NCBI GenBank assembly: GCA_963383645.1
Contig: OY726560.1
Location: 65,230,323-65,294,322 of the forward strand
DNA length: 64,000 nt
Reading direction: 5' to 3'
DNA from: Muscardinus avellanarius
Taxonomy: Eukaryota; Chordata; Mammalia; Rodentia; Gliridae
The translations under genes were made by a program, and so were the position numbers. Shown here piece after piece: positions 22,174 to 33,342 of the stretch. The notes beneath the pieces are model-generated. The model was given only the letters and a program-made list of their open reading frames with translations, made no database searches and was not told where the DNA came from. How positions within the stretch are numbered: the stretch's first letter is position 1; every line of letters starts with the position of its first letter.

Positions 22174-23127
22174 GTGACCCAAGGGAAGAACCCAGAGAAG
22201 GCACAAACTTCCGAAATCATGGGAAAGAGGAATAACAATGGAGCAATGAATGCCCACAAACCCATAACATCAGAACCCAATAAAACAGAAATTCAGAGAT
22301 TTCTAGAATATCAAATCAGGAAAATAACTGTAGAAATAATAGAGGTGTTTCAAAAAGAATTCAGAGAGAGCCAAAATGAGATAAAGGATGCAATTAATGA
22401 AGTAAAGGCCTCAATTCAAAGTACAAACAACTGATTAGACCACATAGAGAATAGAATCTCGCTCTTAGAAGATGATCATTCCAAAAATGAACGCATAGTT
22501 TCTAACTTAGAAAAAAAAATCCGACAGCAGGAATCTGACATTGAAGAAATATGGGTCCATTTTAAGAGAGCTAACCTAAGAATAATTGGAATAGAGGAGG
22601 GAAAAGAAGGTGAAACCAAAGGGATCAACAATCTCTTCAAGGAAGTAATAGCAGAAAATTTTCCAAACATAGAGTAAGAGGTCGATACACAGGTCCAGGA
22701 AACTTATAGAACTCCCTTTAGACAGGATCAGAGAAGAGGATCCCCACACCACATAATTGTCAAAATGACCAATGTGGAAGCCATGCAGAGAATCTTAAAG
22801 GCAACAAAAACAAAGGGCCAAGTGACATTCAGAGGCAAACCAATTAGAATCACTCCAAACCAAGTCATGAGAACCAGAAGGGCTTGGAGTAACATATTCC
22901 AAACTCTGAAAGAAAACAACTTCCAGCCCAAAATTTCCTACCCAGCAAAACTATCCATCAAATTAAATGGGAAAATAAGAAGCTTTCATGACAAACAGCA
23001 ACTGAAGGAATTTATGTCTTCAAAACCAGCGCTAGAGAAAATACTCAAAGAGATTAACTACAAAGAAGAAATTGGTAACACACACCAGAACCAGAGAAAC
23101 AAGAATTTCCATCCAACAGACAACTAA
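22174..23127 (+). pseudogene. L1 ORF1p-type pseudogene of element B
   Basis: The frame encodes an ORF1p-like RNA-binding protein of about 317 codons. An N-terminal helical/coiled-coil part (QRFLEYQIRKITVEIIEVFQ region) is followed by the RRM (RANLRIIGIEEGKEG) and the C-terminal domain (VKMTNVEAMQRILKATK, then TLKENNFQPKISYPAKLS). Two in-frame stops break it, TGA at 22432-22434 and TAA at 22675-22677. ORF1p of L1 forms trimers that coat element RNA. The protein is related to, but clearly diverged from, ORF1p of L1 C. Confidence 0.85.
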
Positions 23128-23133
23128 GATTGG

Positions 23134-23621
23134 TTATCTGTGGAGATTCATTATTTATGTTAGTCTTTTACCTATCTCTAAATTGTATTGTTTGCTTTTA
23201 TTCTTGTTAATTTTTAGGATTTCTAGTTGGAATATTAATATACCTTCAGATATAGCATTTGGAAATATTTTATCCCATTCTATCAGTAACGTTTAACTCT
23301 GTTTACATTGTCTTTGGATATACAATATGCTTTTATTTTTTAGGGAGTTTGTTTACCCTTCTGTTGCCTGTGCCACTGAAATCATATCCAAGAAATCACT
23401 GCCAATTTCAATATTGTGAGGTTTTATGACCCAGATTTTCTTCTAAAAGTTTATAGTATTAAGATTTATATTTAGGTCTTTTATCTATTTTGAGTTAATA
23501 TTTGTATATAGTGTTAGGTAAGGGTCCAATTTTATGCTTTTTCATGTAATTATTATTTTTCAACAATGTTTAGTTAAAAGATTATTATTTCCTCCACCAA
23601 ATGTTCGTGGAAACCTTGTCA
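23134..23621 (-). mobile_element. Old L1 ORF2 fragment, antisense (left part)
   Basis: The minus strand carries degraded ORF2 3' sequence (on the plus strand tttttatctattttgagttaatatttg and gggtccaatttt, the antisense of a well-known L1 stretch). It continues at 30944-31140 after L1 C. No poly-T or duplication marks its junction with element B at 23130, so it may have been part of B when B inserted. Confidence 0.75.
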
Positions 23622-23634
23622 AAAATAACTTGAC

Positions 23635-25760
23635 TTTTTTTTTTTTTTTCAAAATGGCGACTGAGGGACACAGCACTCCTCAGTAGCTGAAGCAAATAAA
23701 GTTCACATACTTAGAAAGCTGTGTCTTAATCAACAAAATAAATACATACCAGGAACCAAAACAAATCCTGGTACCTTGGGGGAACTCTGAACTTGAAGAA
23801 GAAGAAGAAGAAGAACATAGATCGGACACCGGACCAGCTGCAGATACAATCGGATCGGAACGCTGATCGGCGGTGGCGGGCTGCTTTCGCGGGCCCGTGG
23901 AGCTGCCTGCCCGATAGTCCCGATAGTCCCGCAGCAAGATAATCCGGGACTGAAAACAGCGAGCAGCACCCACGTCAGAATTCTGTGTGCTCACCAGCGA
24001 CTGGATCACAACAGCATAGAGACTCCCACGAATCCTGAACCAAGGAAGATAGGTACCTGCGTGCGCCCAGGGAAGTGCGGACCCTAGCGTGCACTGCACC
24101 CCAACCCCCCAGCACGCCCAAGCCTCAGACCCGAGCACTCCCCTCTGCGCACCTTGTCTGCGCCCCGGTCCCCTGCTAGCAGTCAGTGCCTGTCCCACTC
24201 TCTCCACTAAATTGGAGCCTGCCTGTGTGTCTAGCCCCCCCACCACCTTGCCAGAGACTGCCTTCCAGGCTGCGAAAGCCCTGGGTAAACCGGAAATCTC
24301 CTTGGGGCACCCCCAGTTTCTACATCCCGCGGGAGGCAGAGACCATTACTGGGCACCATGCACTGGATCCTTGAGCACCTATCCTGCAGTCCTGGCCCAC
24401 CGCTGGGTGTTCCCACCCTCCTGGTAGCCAGATGCTTAGTTCTATGCGAGAACTCAGCTCAATACACCTTGGAAGAGCATACCAGCAGCAACAAACAGCT
24501 GCATCCACTCACTCCTGGGTCCAGTAAAAGCAGCACACCCAGCCTGCACTCTTGGAATAGGCAGAGCTCTGGCAGCAAGCGTGGGCACCCAGGAACCAGC
24601 ACCCATTTGCCCAGGGTACATCTTGGGACCACACCGGCTAACCCAGCTGGAATTTCCAAAGACACAGGAAAATCCATCGGGCCACAATATCTGCACAGGA
24701 CCTCAGGGGGAGGTTCTAATTATACCTTGGTCATGCTCCACCCATGTTGTAGGGAAGCACAGGCTGGAGTCTAGGGTGGTGAGTGCAGAGGTACTGACCA
24801 CAGGTTAGAATTTCGCAGAACCTGTGAATTGTACAGAATCAAATAAAAGTGAAACCAGACATCCGGACACATAAACCTAAAGCGGCTAAAGGAGAGAAGG
24901 TGTCCAAACACCCAGAGTGACCTAAGAAGATAAAAAATAGAGTACAAAGAAAACTAAGAGACATTGGATGGTATTCTGAAAATTATCAAAGCAATCAGAT
25001 ACGCACATATTATATAGACCTGACCCCATATGCGTAAATAAGGAGGACTGTTTATTTTACTTTTAATGTGGATGTTTTGTTTTATTTTGCTTTTACACTG
25101 CTTTTGTTTTGGTATGGTTATTGCTGTTTTATTTATTTTTTCTTTTAACCCACACTTCTCTTACTTTCACATGTTGTTTTTTTTATATATATATTGGATA
25201 GTTTGCCTTATTTTTTTATTCCACACAGCTGCTAGTTCCTTTTATTTTATTCTTGTTCTTTTTTCCTCTTTCTTCCTCTTTCCTTCCTTTATTTTCATTC
25301 TCCTCCTTTGATTGGTTTTCCTCCCTTTTTCTTGGATTACATAATAGTCTTGGTATCTTGTGTGGATTTTTTTTTCTATTCTTTTTTTATGTCTGTCTGC
25401 TCCTTCCATCACCCCTATTTACAAACCTTCCCACACTAACCCTACAATCTTTTCTCCTCCAAAACTTTTCCACATAATATACCTCCTGGTCTAATACTCT
25501 AAGTATTTCTTACATCCATAATTACTCCACGAACGACAAGAGTCCTAGTAGTTAACTCTCTTTCATTCCTAGCAAGATTTCACCTTACCATACTTAAAGT
25601 CTTTCTCAACCTAAACATATCCTCTACCTAATCCGACTCCTTTACTAATCACCCCAGCTCCTCCCACATCACCCACCCTCAACACTGGAAAGACTCTGCT
25701 GACTAGCCGATACCCCAACTCCTAATATTAAGATTTGACTAAGCATAATACTCACGAACG
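23635..25760 (+). promoter_or_regulatory. 5' UTR / promoter region of L1 C
   Basis: A YY1-like caaaatggcga stands at 23650-23660, next to the element start. The GC-rich first kilobase is followed by an extremely T-rich stretch (about 25030-25480) and then CT-rich sequence before ORF1. A 188-codon frame lies on the opposite strand at 23680-24246, in a place comparable to primate ORF0 but without recognisable similarity. A GAA run (23797-23815) is also present. Confidence 0.65.
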
Positions 25761-26738
25761 ATGGGTAGAAACCAGAAAAACAGGACAGAGAACGGTACAA
25801 ATATGAGAACCAGGAATTATGAAGAGACAGCAGAAATCACAAATACTGACCTACTAGAAATGCAAGAAGGGGAGTTCAGAATCTTGTTGTTCAATATGAT
25901 GAAAGGATTTAAAACAAGTATAGAGGAGGTTAAAGGTGAATTAGAAACACTAAAAAAGAATCAGAAAGAGGTCTGGAATGAAATGAAGGAGGCAATAAGG
26001 GAAATGAAGACAGCAATTGAAAGAAACTCTGGAAGATTAGATGAAATGGAAAACAGAATATCAATATTAGAAGACAGTACATCCCCAACCGAAAACACAG
26101 TCAGCGATATACAGAAATCTTTACAGCAACAAAACCTAAACATCCAGCAATTATGGGATAATATGAAGCGCCCTAATTTACGGATAATAGGCATTGAGGA
26201 AGGGATAGAGGTACAGACCAAGGGCATCTGTAATATCTTCAAGGAAATAATCTCAGAGAATTTTCCAAATATGGAAAGAGACTTAGATCTTCAAGTCCAG
26301 GAGGCATACAGAACTCCACTGAGACAAAACCAAAGAAAGACCACTCCACGCCACATAATAACCAAAATGACCAATATAGAGGCTAAGGAAGGAATCTTAA
26401 AAGCAGCGAGAACAAAAGGACGGGTGACATATAGAGGCAAAACAATAAGAATCACCCCAGACTATACAACCCAGGTTAGGAATGCTAGGAGAGACTGGTA
26501 CTACGTGATTCAGACCCTGGAAGAAAATAACTTCCAGCCCAAACTAATCTATCCAGCAAAACTACTATTCAAGATCAATGGTGAATCCAAAGTCTTTCAC
26601 GATAAACAGAATCTCAAAAAATTCATGAATTCAAAGCCAACACTAGAGAAAATTCTTAAAGAAATAAACCATAAGGAAGAAAAAAGAAGCAGACTTCAGA
26701 ATCAGAGAAGAGAGGAAGTTAATAAGTGGGCCACTTAA
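25761..26738 (+). CDS. L1 ORF1p, intact (element C)
   Basis: The 325-codon frame is open and close to the usual ORF1p length (about 338 in human, 357-371 in mouse). ORF1p is the trimeric RNA-binding and chaperone protein that packages L1 RNA in the cytoplasm. Residues about 45-130 form a heptad-rich coiled coil (LETLKKNQKEVWNEMKEAIR). Residues about 135-230 form the RRM, opening with RPNLRIIGIEEG. The C-terminal domain includes KMTNIEAKEGILKAAR and LEENNFQPKLIYPAKLL. The start ATG at 25761 follows a long UTR with no strong Kozak context (acgATGg). ORF2 starts 45 bp after the stop. Whether it is translated in the animal cannot be told from sequence. Confidence 0.92.
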   Translation: MGRNQKNRTENGTNMRTRNYEETAEITNTDLLEMQEGEFRILLFNMMKGFKTSIEEVKGELETLKKNQKEVWNEMKEAIREMKTAIERNSGRLDEMENRISILEDSTSPTENTVSDIQKSLQQQNLNIQQLWDNMKRPNLRIIGIEEGIEVQTKGICNIFKEIISENFPNMERDLDLQVQEAYRTPLRQNQRKTTPRHIITKMTNIEAKEGILKAARTKGRVTYRGKTIRITPDYTTQVRNARRDWYYVIQTLEENNFQPKLIYPAKLLFKINGESKVFHDKQNLKKFMNSKPTLEKILKEINHKEEKRSRLQNQRREEVNKWAT

Positions 26739-26783
26739 GTAAAGAAGAAAGATCACACCACCCAAGAGTAGACAGAAAACAAA

Positions 26784-29700
26784 ATGGCAGAAAACAAAAA
26801 CCATATTTCAATAATATCTCTTAATGTCAAAGGACTTAACTCACCAATCAAAAGACATAGACTGGCAATGTGGATTAGGAAACATAATCCAAATATATGC
26901 TGTCTGCAAGAAACACACCTCACAGCCAAAGACATTCACAGGCTGAAGGTGAAAGGATGGAAAAAGATATACCATGCCACCAGTGACCAAAAAAGAGCAG
27001 GGGTAGCAACCCTAATATCCAACAAAACAGACTTTAAACTAAAACACATCAAAAGAGACAAATCAGGGCACCTCCTTTTACTAAAAGGAACAATATACCA
27101 AGAAGATATAATGATAGTAAATATTTATGCCCCAAATATGGGTGCAACCACATTTGTAAAACAAACCCTTCTGGACATAAGATCCCAAGTAGACCCAAGT
27201 ACAATAATTCTGGGAGACTTTAATATGCCGCTCACACCACTGGATTGATCTTCAAGGCAAAAGATGAGTAAAGACGTTTTAGAACTAAAGGAAACCATAA
27301 ACCAAATGGACCTAATAGACATTTTCAGAGTATTTCAACCAGGAACTACAGAATACACTTTCTTCTCAGCAGCCCATGGAACCTTCTCCAAAATTGATCA
27401 CATCCTGGGACACAAAGAAAATACCAGCAAATTGAAAAAATGTAATATAATTCCTTGCATCTTTTCAGACCACAACGGAATAAAAGTAGAAATCAACAAC
27501 AGTAAACTCGAAAGAAAGTATTCAGATTCATGGAGAATGAATGATACACTATTGAATGACGAATGGGTAAGAGCAGAAATTAGGGAAGAAATAAAGAAAT
27601 TTATGGAAACAAACGAAAACAGAGACACAACCTACCAAAACCTATGGGACACCATGAAGGCAGTACTAAGAGGAAAGTTTATTGCATTGAGTGCCCACAT
27701 AAAAAGGACAGAGAACCACCAAGTAAAGAACCTAATGACACAACTCAAGGATCTAGAAATTCTGCAACAGTCTATTCCCAAAGCCAGCAGAAGGCAAGAA
27801 ATCATCAAAATTAGAGCAGAAATAAATGAAATAGAGAACAAAAAAAAACAATTCAGAGAATGAATAAAACAAAAAGTTGGTTCTTTGAAAAGATTAATAG
27901 AATTGATAAACCCCTGGCCAACCTAACCAAAAGAAAAAGAGAATCAACTCAAATTATCAAAATTAGAAATGAAAAAGGAGATATCACCACAGATAGTGAA
28001 GAAATTCAAAATACTATTAGAAACTACTTTAAAAATTTATACTCCAATAGACTTGAAAACCTGGAAGAAATTGATAGATTTCTAAGCACAGTTAACCTTC
28101 CTACACTTAGCCAAGAGGACATAGCAAGCCTAAACCAACCAATAACAACCAAAGAAATAAAAATGGCAATAAAAATTCTTCCACCAAAGAAAAGCCCAGG
28201 CCCAGATGGGTTCCCAACTGAATTCTACAAAACCTTCAGTGAACAACTAATACCAATACTGCATAACATGTTCCGGGAAATTGAAAGAGATGGAACTCTT
28301 CCAAATTCCTTCTATGAGGCCAGTATCACATTAATCCCCAAACCAAATAAAGATACCTCAAGAAAGGAAAACTACAGACCAATATCCTTAATGAACATAG
28401 ATGCAAAAATTCTAAACAAAATTCTAGCTATACGCATTCAAAACTATATCAAGAGAATAATACATCATGACCAAGTCGGTTTCATCCCAGAAAAACAAGG
28501 CTGGTTCAACATACGCAAATCAATACATGTTATTCACCACATAAATAGAACCAAGAACAAAAACCACATCATCATAGCAATAGATGCTGAAAAAGCATTC
28601 GACAAAATCCAACACCCATTTATGTTAAAAACACTGCAAAAAATTGGGATAGAAGGAAAGTACTTCAACATCATTAAGGCAATATACTGCAAACCCAAAG
28701 CCAACATTATATTGAATGGGGAAAAACTGCAAGAATTTCCGCTACAGTCAGGAACAAGACAAGGATGCCCACTATCACCACTCCTTTTCAATATAGTCCT
28801 TGAGACTCTTGCTGCAGCAATCAGACAAGAGAAGGAAATCAAAGGAATTCACATAGGAAGAGAGGAATTAAAATTATCCTTATTCGCAGATGACATGATC
28901 CTTTATCTGGAAGACCCAAAGAACTCAACCAAAAGACTTCTGGACCTGATTGACAAATTCAGCAAAGTCGCAGGTTACAAAATCAACCTAAAGAAATCAG
29001 TGGCTTTTCTTTATGCTAACAATGAATCCACAATGAAAGAAATAAAAACAACAATTCCATTCACTATAACCTCAAAACCAATAAAATACCTAGGAATAAA
29101 CCTAACCCAAGATGTAAAAGACCTCTACAACAAAAACTATAAAACATTAAAGAAAGAAATTGAAGAAGACCTTGGAAGATGGAAAGATCTCCCGTGCTCA
29201 TGGATAGGCAGAATAAATATCATCAAAATGGCCATTCTGCCAAAACTGATCTATAGGTTCAATGCAATTCCCATTAAAATACCAGTGACATTCTTCAGAG
29301 ACCTAGAAAAATCAATCATGAACTTCATATGGAGAAAGAAAAGACCTAGAATAGCCAAAGCAATTCTCAATAACAAGAAACACGCAGGAGGCATTACAAT
29401 CCCAGACTTCAAACTATACTATAGAGCAATAGTAGTAAAAACAGCATGGTACTGGCACAAAAACAGATATACTGACCAGTGGATTAGAATAGAAGATACA
29501 GAAACAAACCCACACATCTTTAGTCAATTAATCTTTGACAAAGGGGCCAAACACATACGCTGGAGAAAAGACAGCCTTTTCAACAAGTGGTGCTGGGAGA
29601 ACTGGCTAACCATTTGTAAAAAGATGAATCTAAACCCCTATATCTCACCAAACACAGGAATCAACTCAAGATGGATCAAAGACTTAGAAATTAGACCTGA

Positions 29701-30613
29701 GACTGTGAAGCTAGTAGAGGAGAGCATAGGTTCAACACTACAACATATTGGCACAGGCAGTAACTTTCTCAATAAAACCTCCAAAGCTCAGGAAATTAAA
29801 GCAAGAATAAACAAGTGGGATAACATCAAACTAAAAAGTTTCTTCTCATCAAAGGAAACTATCAATAACCTAAAGAGGAAGCCGACAGAATGGGAAAGGA
29901 TCTTTACCAGCCACCATTCTGATAGGGGGCTAATATCCAGAGTATACAAAGAGCTCAAAAGACTCTACACTAGCAAAACAAACAACCCAATCAAGAAATG
30001 GGCAAATGAACTAAATAGACACTTCACAAAAGAAGAGATACAAAGGGCCAATAGATACATGAAAAGATGCTCTTCATCACTGGCCATCAGGGAGATGCAA
30101 ATCAAAACTACACTGAGATTCCATCTAACCCCAGTCAGAGTAGCAAGCATAAAGAAATCAAATAACAACAAATGCTGGCGAGGATGTGGGGAAAGAGGAA
30201 CTCTTTTACACTGTTGGTGGGAATGCAAACTAGTTCAACCACTATGGAGATCTGTGTGGAGATTCCTAAGAAAGGTGGGAATAGATCCACCATATGATCC
30301 AGCTATACCACTCCTGGGTATCTTTCCAAAGGGGTTGAATTCAGAGAAATACAGCAACATATGCATACCTATGTTCATAGCAGCACAATTTGTAATAGCC
30401 AAAATATGGAACCAACCCAGATCACCATCAACAGATGAATGGATAGCAAAACTGTGGGAAATACACACAATGGAATTCTATTCAGCCATAAAGAAGAACA
30501 AAATTATATCATTTGAAAGAAGATGGAAAGCCCTGCAGAACATTATGTTAAGTGAGATCAGCCAAGCACAGAAGAAGAAGATACATATGTTTCCTCTAAT
30601 ATGCCCAAACTAG
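26784..30613 (+). pseudogene. L1 ORF2p, nearly intact, two lesions (element C)
   Basis: ORF2p is the endonuclease and reverse transcriptase that performs target-primed reverse transcription. The endonuclease (26784 to about 27480) keeps SLNVKGLN, CLQETHL, LGDFN and SDHN. Reverse transcriptase follows, with FADD at 28883-28894 and [16 protein letters not shown] and LIPKPNKD motifs. The C-terminal CWRGCGERG...CWWEC region is at about 30170-30230. Two lesions are visible: an in-frame TGA at 27246-27248, where a CGA arginine codon is usual, and a frameshift at a run of nine A at 27840-27848. The rest is open, including 917 codons from 27860 to 30613. As it stands it cannot make full-length ORF2p. 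Confidence 0.93.
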
Positions 30614-30930
30614 GAAACACAAAGAATACCAGTGGGACTCCAGATATCGAAGGGGAAATACTAGGTAAGTTTGGATGGTAAGATAGGAGAGGAGGAAGGC
30701 CGGTCTTGATTAATAAGGGTCTACACTTGAACATGTGTAAAATTATGAATAAGACATGGTTAACCTGGACAACCTTTGGTGGGAGGGGGGAAGGGAAAAT
30801 GGGGGCAGGGGGGGGAGAGGGCACCAAATATAGTGTAAATGTATACTATTTATGTTCAATAAAAAAATTGTTATAAAAAATAAAAAAATAAACATTTGTA
30901 AAAAATAAATAAATAAATAAACAAATAAAT
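30614..30930 (+). terminator. 3' UTR and A-rich tail of L1 C
   Basis: A G-rich tract (about 30780-30820), a common feature of mammalian L1 3' UTRs that may form a quadruplex, is followed by ttcaataaaaaaattg with the polyadenylation signal. After the first A-rich stretch comes acatttgta and then (AAAT)n. The L1 at 12065 has a similar second segment (catctttgc then AAAT repeats). Confidence 0.75.
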
Positions 30931-30943
30931 AAAATAACTTGAC

Positions 30944-31140
30944 AATATAGGGAAGAATTTAGCTCTAGGATTTTATTTAACTCCAATGGTTTATATATCT
31001 GCCTTTATAACAGTACTACACTGTTTCAATTATTGTAGCTTTATATGGTTTGAAATCAGAAAATATACATCTTCTAGCTTTGTTCTTTTTCGAGATCATT
31101 TTGCGTATCTAGAGTCCATATTCCATATTAGGATAGATTT
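30944..31140 (-). mobile_element. Old L1 ORF2 fragment, antisense (right part)
   Basis: Continues the fragment at 23134-23621: ccaatggtttatatatctgcc and ctagctttgttctttttcgag are antisense old L1 ORF2. Confidence 0.75.
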
Positions 31141-31536
31141 TTTTTTGAAAAATAAATAAAAAATGTATGATAGTTTCACCTAAAAAAATAGAAAAAATAT
31201 ATTCTCTGGTAAGAAAGAAAACAAAAAGAAATATTGAAATGTTATCTTTAAGTCATCAAAAGCTTGGTATCAGACAAATGAAACTGTTATGTGAGATTAT
31301 CATTGTTAATTTTGGATAAATTGCTGTAATACTAGATGTCAACCACTAAGCCAAGCATGGGAAGGAGGGATAGGGAAGGAACGGGGTGGGGATTGGATTT
31401 GGGCTAATTGGGTGATGTGTGAATGTATGTCTACAAAAGTTATTTTTTTTATCCCATTATGATGTATGAATACAATGCACCAATAAAAAAAAATATCTTG
31501 CTTGAACTGAAAAAACAAAAACAAACAAAAAAACCC
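31141..31536 (+). mobile_element. 3' end of element B
   Basis: It ends with agccaagcatgggaaggagg, gggctaattgggtgatgtgtg and gaatacaatgcaccaataaa, then an AAAAC-rich tail ending at the TSD. This tail is also found at 35470-35645 (D) and 53480-53620 (E). Confidence 0.75.
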
Positions 31537-31550
31537 AAATCCCATGTGCT

Positions 31551-32611
31551 CACCAAAGGTGGAGCTCAGAGTGGTACAGCCTTTCAGAGACTCGGGAGCG
31601 GAAACGTGTGCATAGGAGAACTTCCAGATACAGCGACACAGCAAGCTTTGCAGTGGCCCGGACCACACACAGGTAATGGGGTCTGCTCACAGAAGGGATC
31701 CAGTTAGAACTTACAGTGACACAAAGTCACAGGGGGTGTGCCAAATCTTTTTAGACACCCTCTTCACAAAACAGTCAGAGGCTAGAGAAGAGATCACACA
31801 GAGACTGGGTCAAGAGCTGAAAAAAGGGTACAGAGCAAATAAGAGACATTGGAATATACTCTAGAATCTACCGGTGATCAGACATACAAATATTATATAG
31901 GCCAAGCTCCATGTTTGTAAATTGGTAGGACATTTTTATTTTTTGCTTGCTTGGTTTTTTTTTTTTTTTTTTTTTTGTTCTATTTTGGGCCTTTTTTTCC
32001 TTCTCTTTCTTTTTTTCAGGTTTTTATTTGCTGGTTAGGTTGTTTGTTTTGCTTTGTTCTCTCAAATGGTTGCTAGTTCTTCTTAGTCTATTTCATTTTT
32101 GTCCTTTCTCTTCTTTTTCCCTTCTCTCTTCTTTCATATTGCTTTTTTTCTTTTCTTTTTTTGTTGTTGCTGTTGTTTTTGTCCTCAAAGTATAATTGTT
32201 AACATTTGTATCTTGTCTAGTTACTTTATTTATGTTTGATTGCTTCTCCCCCACCTCATTTCTTTTACAAACTTTCTTATACCAGCCTACCTACTGTCTT
32301 CTTTCAAGGCTTTATTTTCCTTTAGTGTATCACCGTGTTTAATACTCTAGGTATTTAATATCTCCATACTTAAATACTCTACTAACTACAAGAGTCCTAC
32401 TATCTAACTTCTCTCATTCTCATCCAGATACTACCCTATTATATTTAAATCCATACTTACCTAATCATATTCTCAACCTTACACAAATCCTGTACCTATC
32501 ACCCCAGCTCCTTCCCCAATACCCAACCACCACCATTGAAAAAGCACTGCTTACCTGCTGTCACTTCTAAATTTCTACTACTAAGATTGGATAAATATAA
32601 TACCTACAAAC
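31551..32611 (+). mobile_element. L1 A 5' UTR, second block
   Basis: Resumes the A 5' UTR after element B. It matches L1 C at agagacattgg and acatacaaatattatatagg, and includes a very T-rich stretch (about 31930-32200) like that of C. Confidence 0.8.
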
Positions 32612-33342
32612 AATAGGAAGACATCAGAAAAACAAGCCTGAGAACCTTGAAAATGCAAGAACTAGAAATAGTGAGGAGACAACAGAAATCATGAATACTG
32701 ACTTACAAGAAATGCAAGAAGACTCTTGCCACAGCAATAAGACAAGAGAAGGAATCAAAGGAATCCAAATAGGAAGAGAAGAATTAAAACTATCCTTATT
32801 TGCAGATGACATGATCCTTTATCTTAAAGACCCAACAAACTCAACCAAAAGACTTCTGGAGCTGATTAACCAATTCAGCAATGTAGCAGGATACAAAATC
32901 AATTTAAAGAAATCAGTTGCTTTTCTTTATGCCAACAATGAATCCACAATGAATTAAATAAAGTAAACAATTCCATTCATTATAACCTCAAAACCAATAA
33001 AATACCTAGGTGTAAACCTAACCAAAGATGTAAAAGACCTCTACGATGAAAACTATAAAACATTAAAGAAAGAAATTGAAGAAGACCTTGGAAGATGGAA
33101 AGATCTCCCTTGCTCATGGATAGGCAAAATAAATATCATCAAAATGGCCATTCTGCCAAAAGTGATCTATAGATTGAATGTAATTCCTATTAAAATACTA
33201 ACAACATTCTTCATAGACCTAGAAAATCAGTCATGAACTTTATATGGAGAAAGAAAATACGCAGAATAGCCAAAGCAATCCTCAGCAATAAAAATCAGTC
33301 AGGAGGCATCACAATTCCAGACCTCAAATTATACTATAGAGC
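32612..33342 (+). pseudogene. L1 A: ORF1 start fused to ORF2 RT region
   Basis: 32612-32720 aligns with the first 36 codons of C ORF1 (loss of the ATG). From 32721 the sequence aligns with C from about 28804, inside the reverse transcriptase (FADDMILYL at about 32805). The joint reads atgcaagaa-gactcttgcc. The frame is open to 32957, then broken. Element D interrupts it at 33342. Confidence 0.85.

Larger units (their letters stand above)
23635..30930 (+). mobile_element. Full-length, nearly intact L1 (element C)
   Basis: About 7.3 kb with a 2.1-kb 5' UTR, intact ORF1, ORF2 with two lesions, a G-rich 3' UTR, an aataaa signal and an AAAT-rich tail, bounded by a 13-bp TSD. The 12,065-13,135 copy is highly similar, so this subfamily was recently active. 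Fifteen T residues stand between the TSD and caaaatggcgact; they are either part of the 5' end or were added at the junction. Confidence 0.95.
23622..30943. repeat. TSD pair of L1 C
   Basis: aaaataacttgac at 23622-23634 and 30931-30943. Joining the flanks restores continuous antisense L1 sequence, which confirms the insertion. Confidence 0.92.
21247..31536 (+). mobile_element. ORF1-only L1 relative (element B, HAL1-like)
   Basis: B starts with ggaggacttccgggaagatgg, a typical L1-type 5' end, directly after the TSD aaatcccatgtgct (21233-21246; second copy 31537-31550). Its own parts are the 5' UTR and ORF1 (21247-23130) and a 3' segment (about 31141-31536) ending gaatacaatgcaccaataaa plus A-rich sequence. 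No ORF2 in sense orientation is present. Between these parts lies an antisense L1 fragment, later split by L1 C. An ORF1-only layout recalls HAL1 half-LINEs. Confidence 0.75.

Noticed and set aside
23680..24808. Several overlapping frames on both strands in the L1 C 5' UTR as host genes
   Set aside because: They lie inside a full-length L1. Only the antisense frame at 23680-24246 was kept, as a low-weight finding.
31930..32200. T-rich region as an L1 antisense poly-A tail
   Set aside because: The equivalent region of L1 C has the same T-rich stretch in the same place, so it belongs to the 5' UTR.
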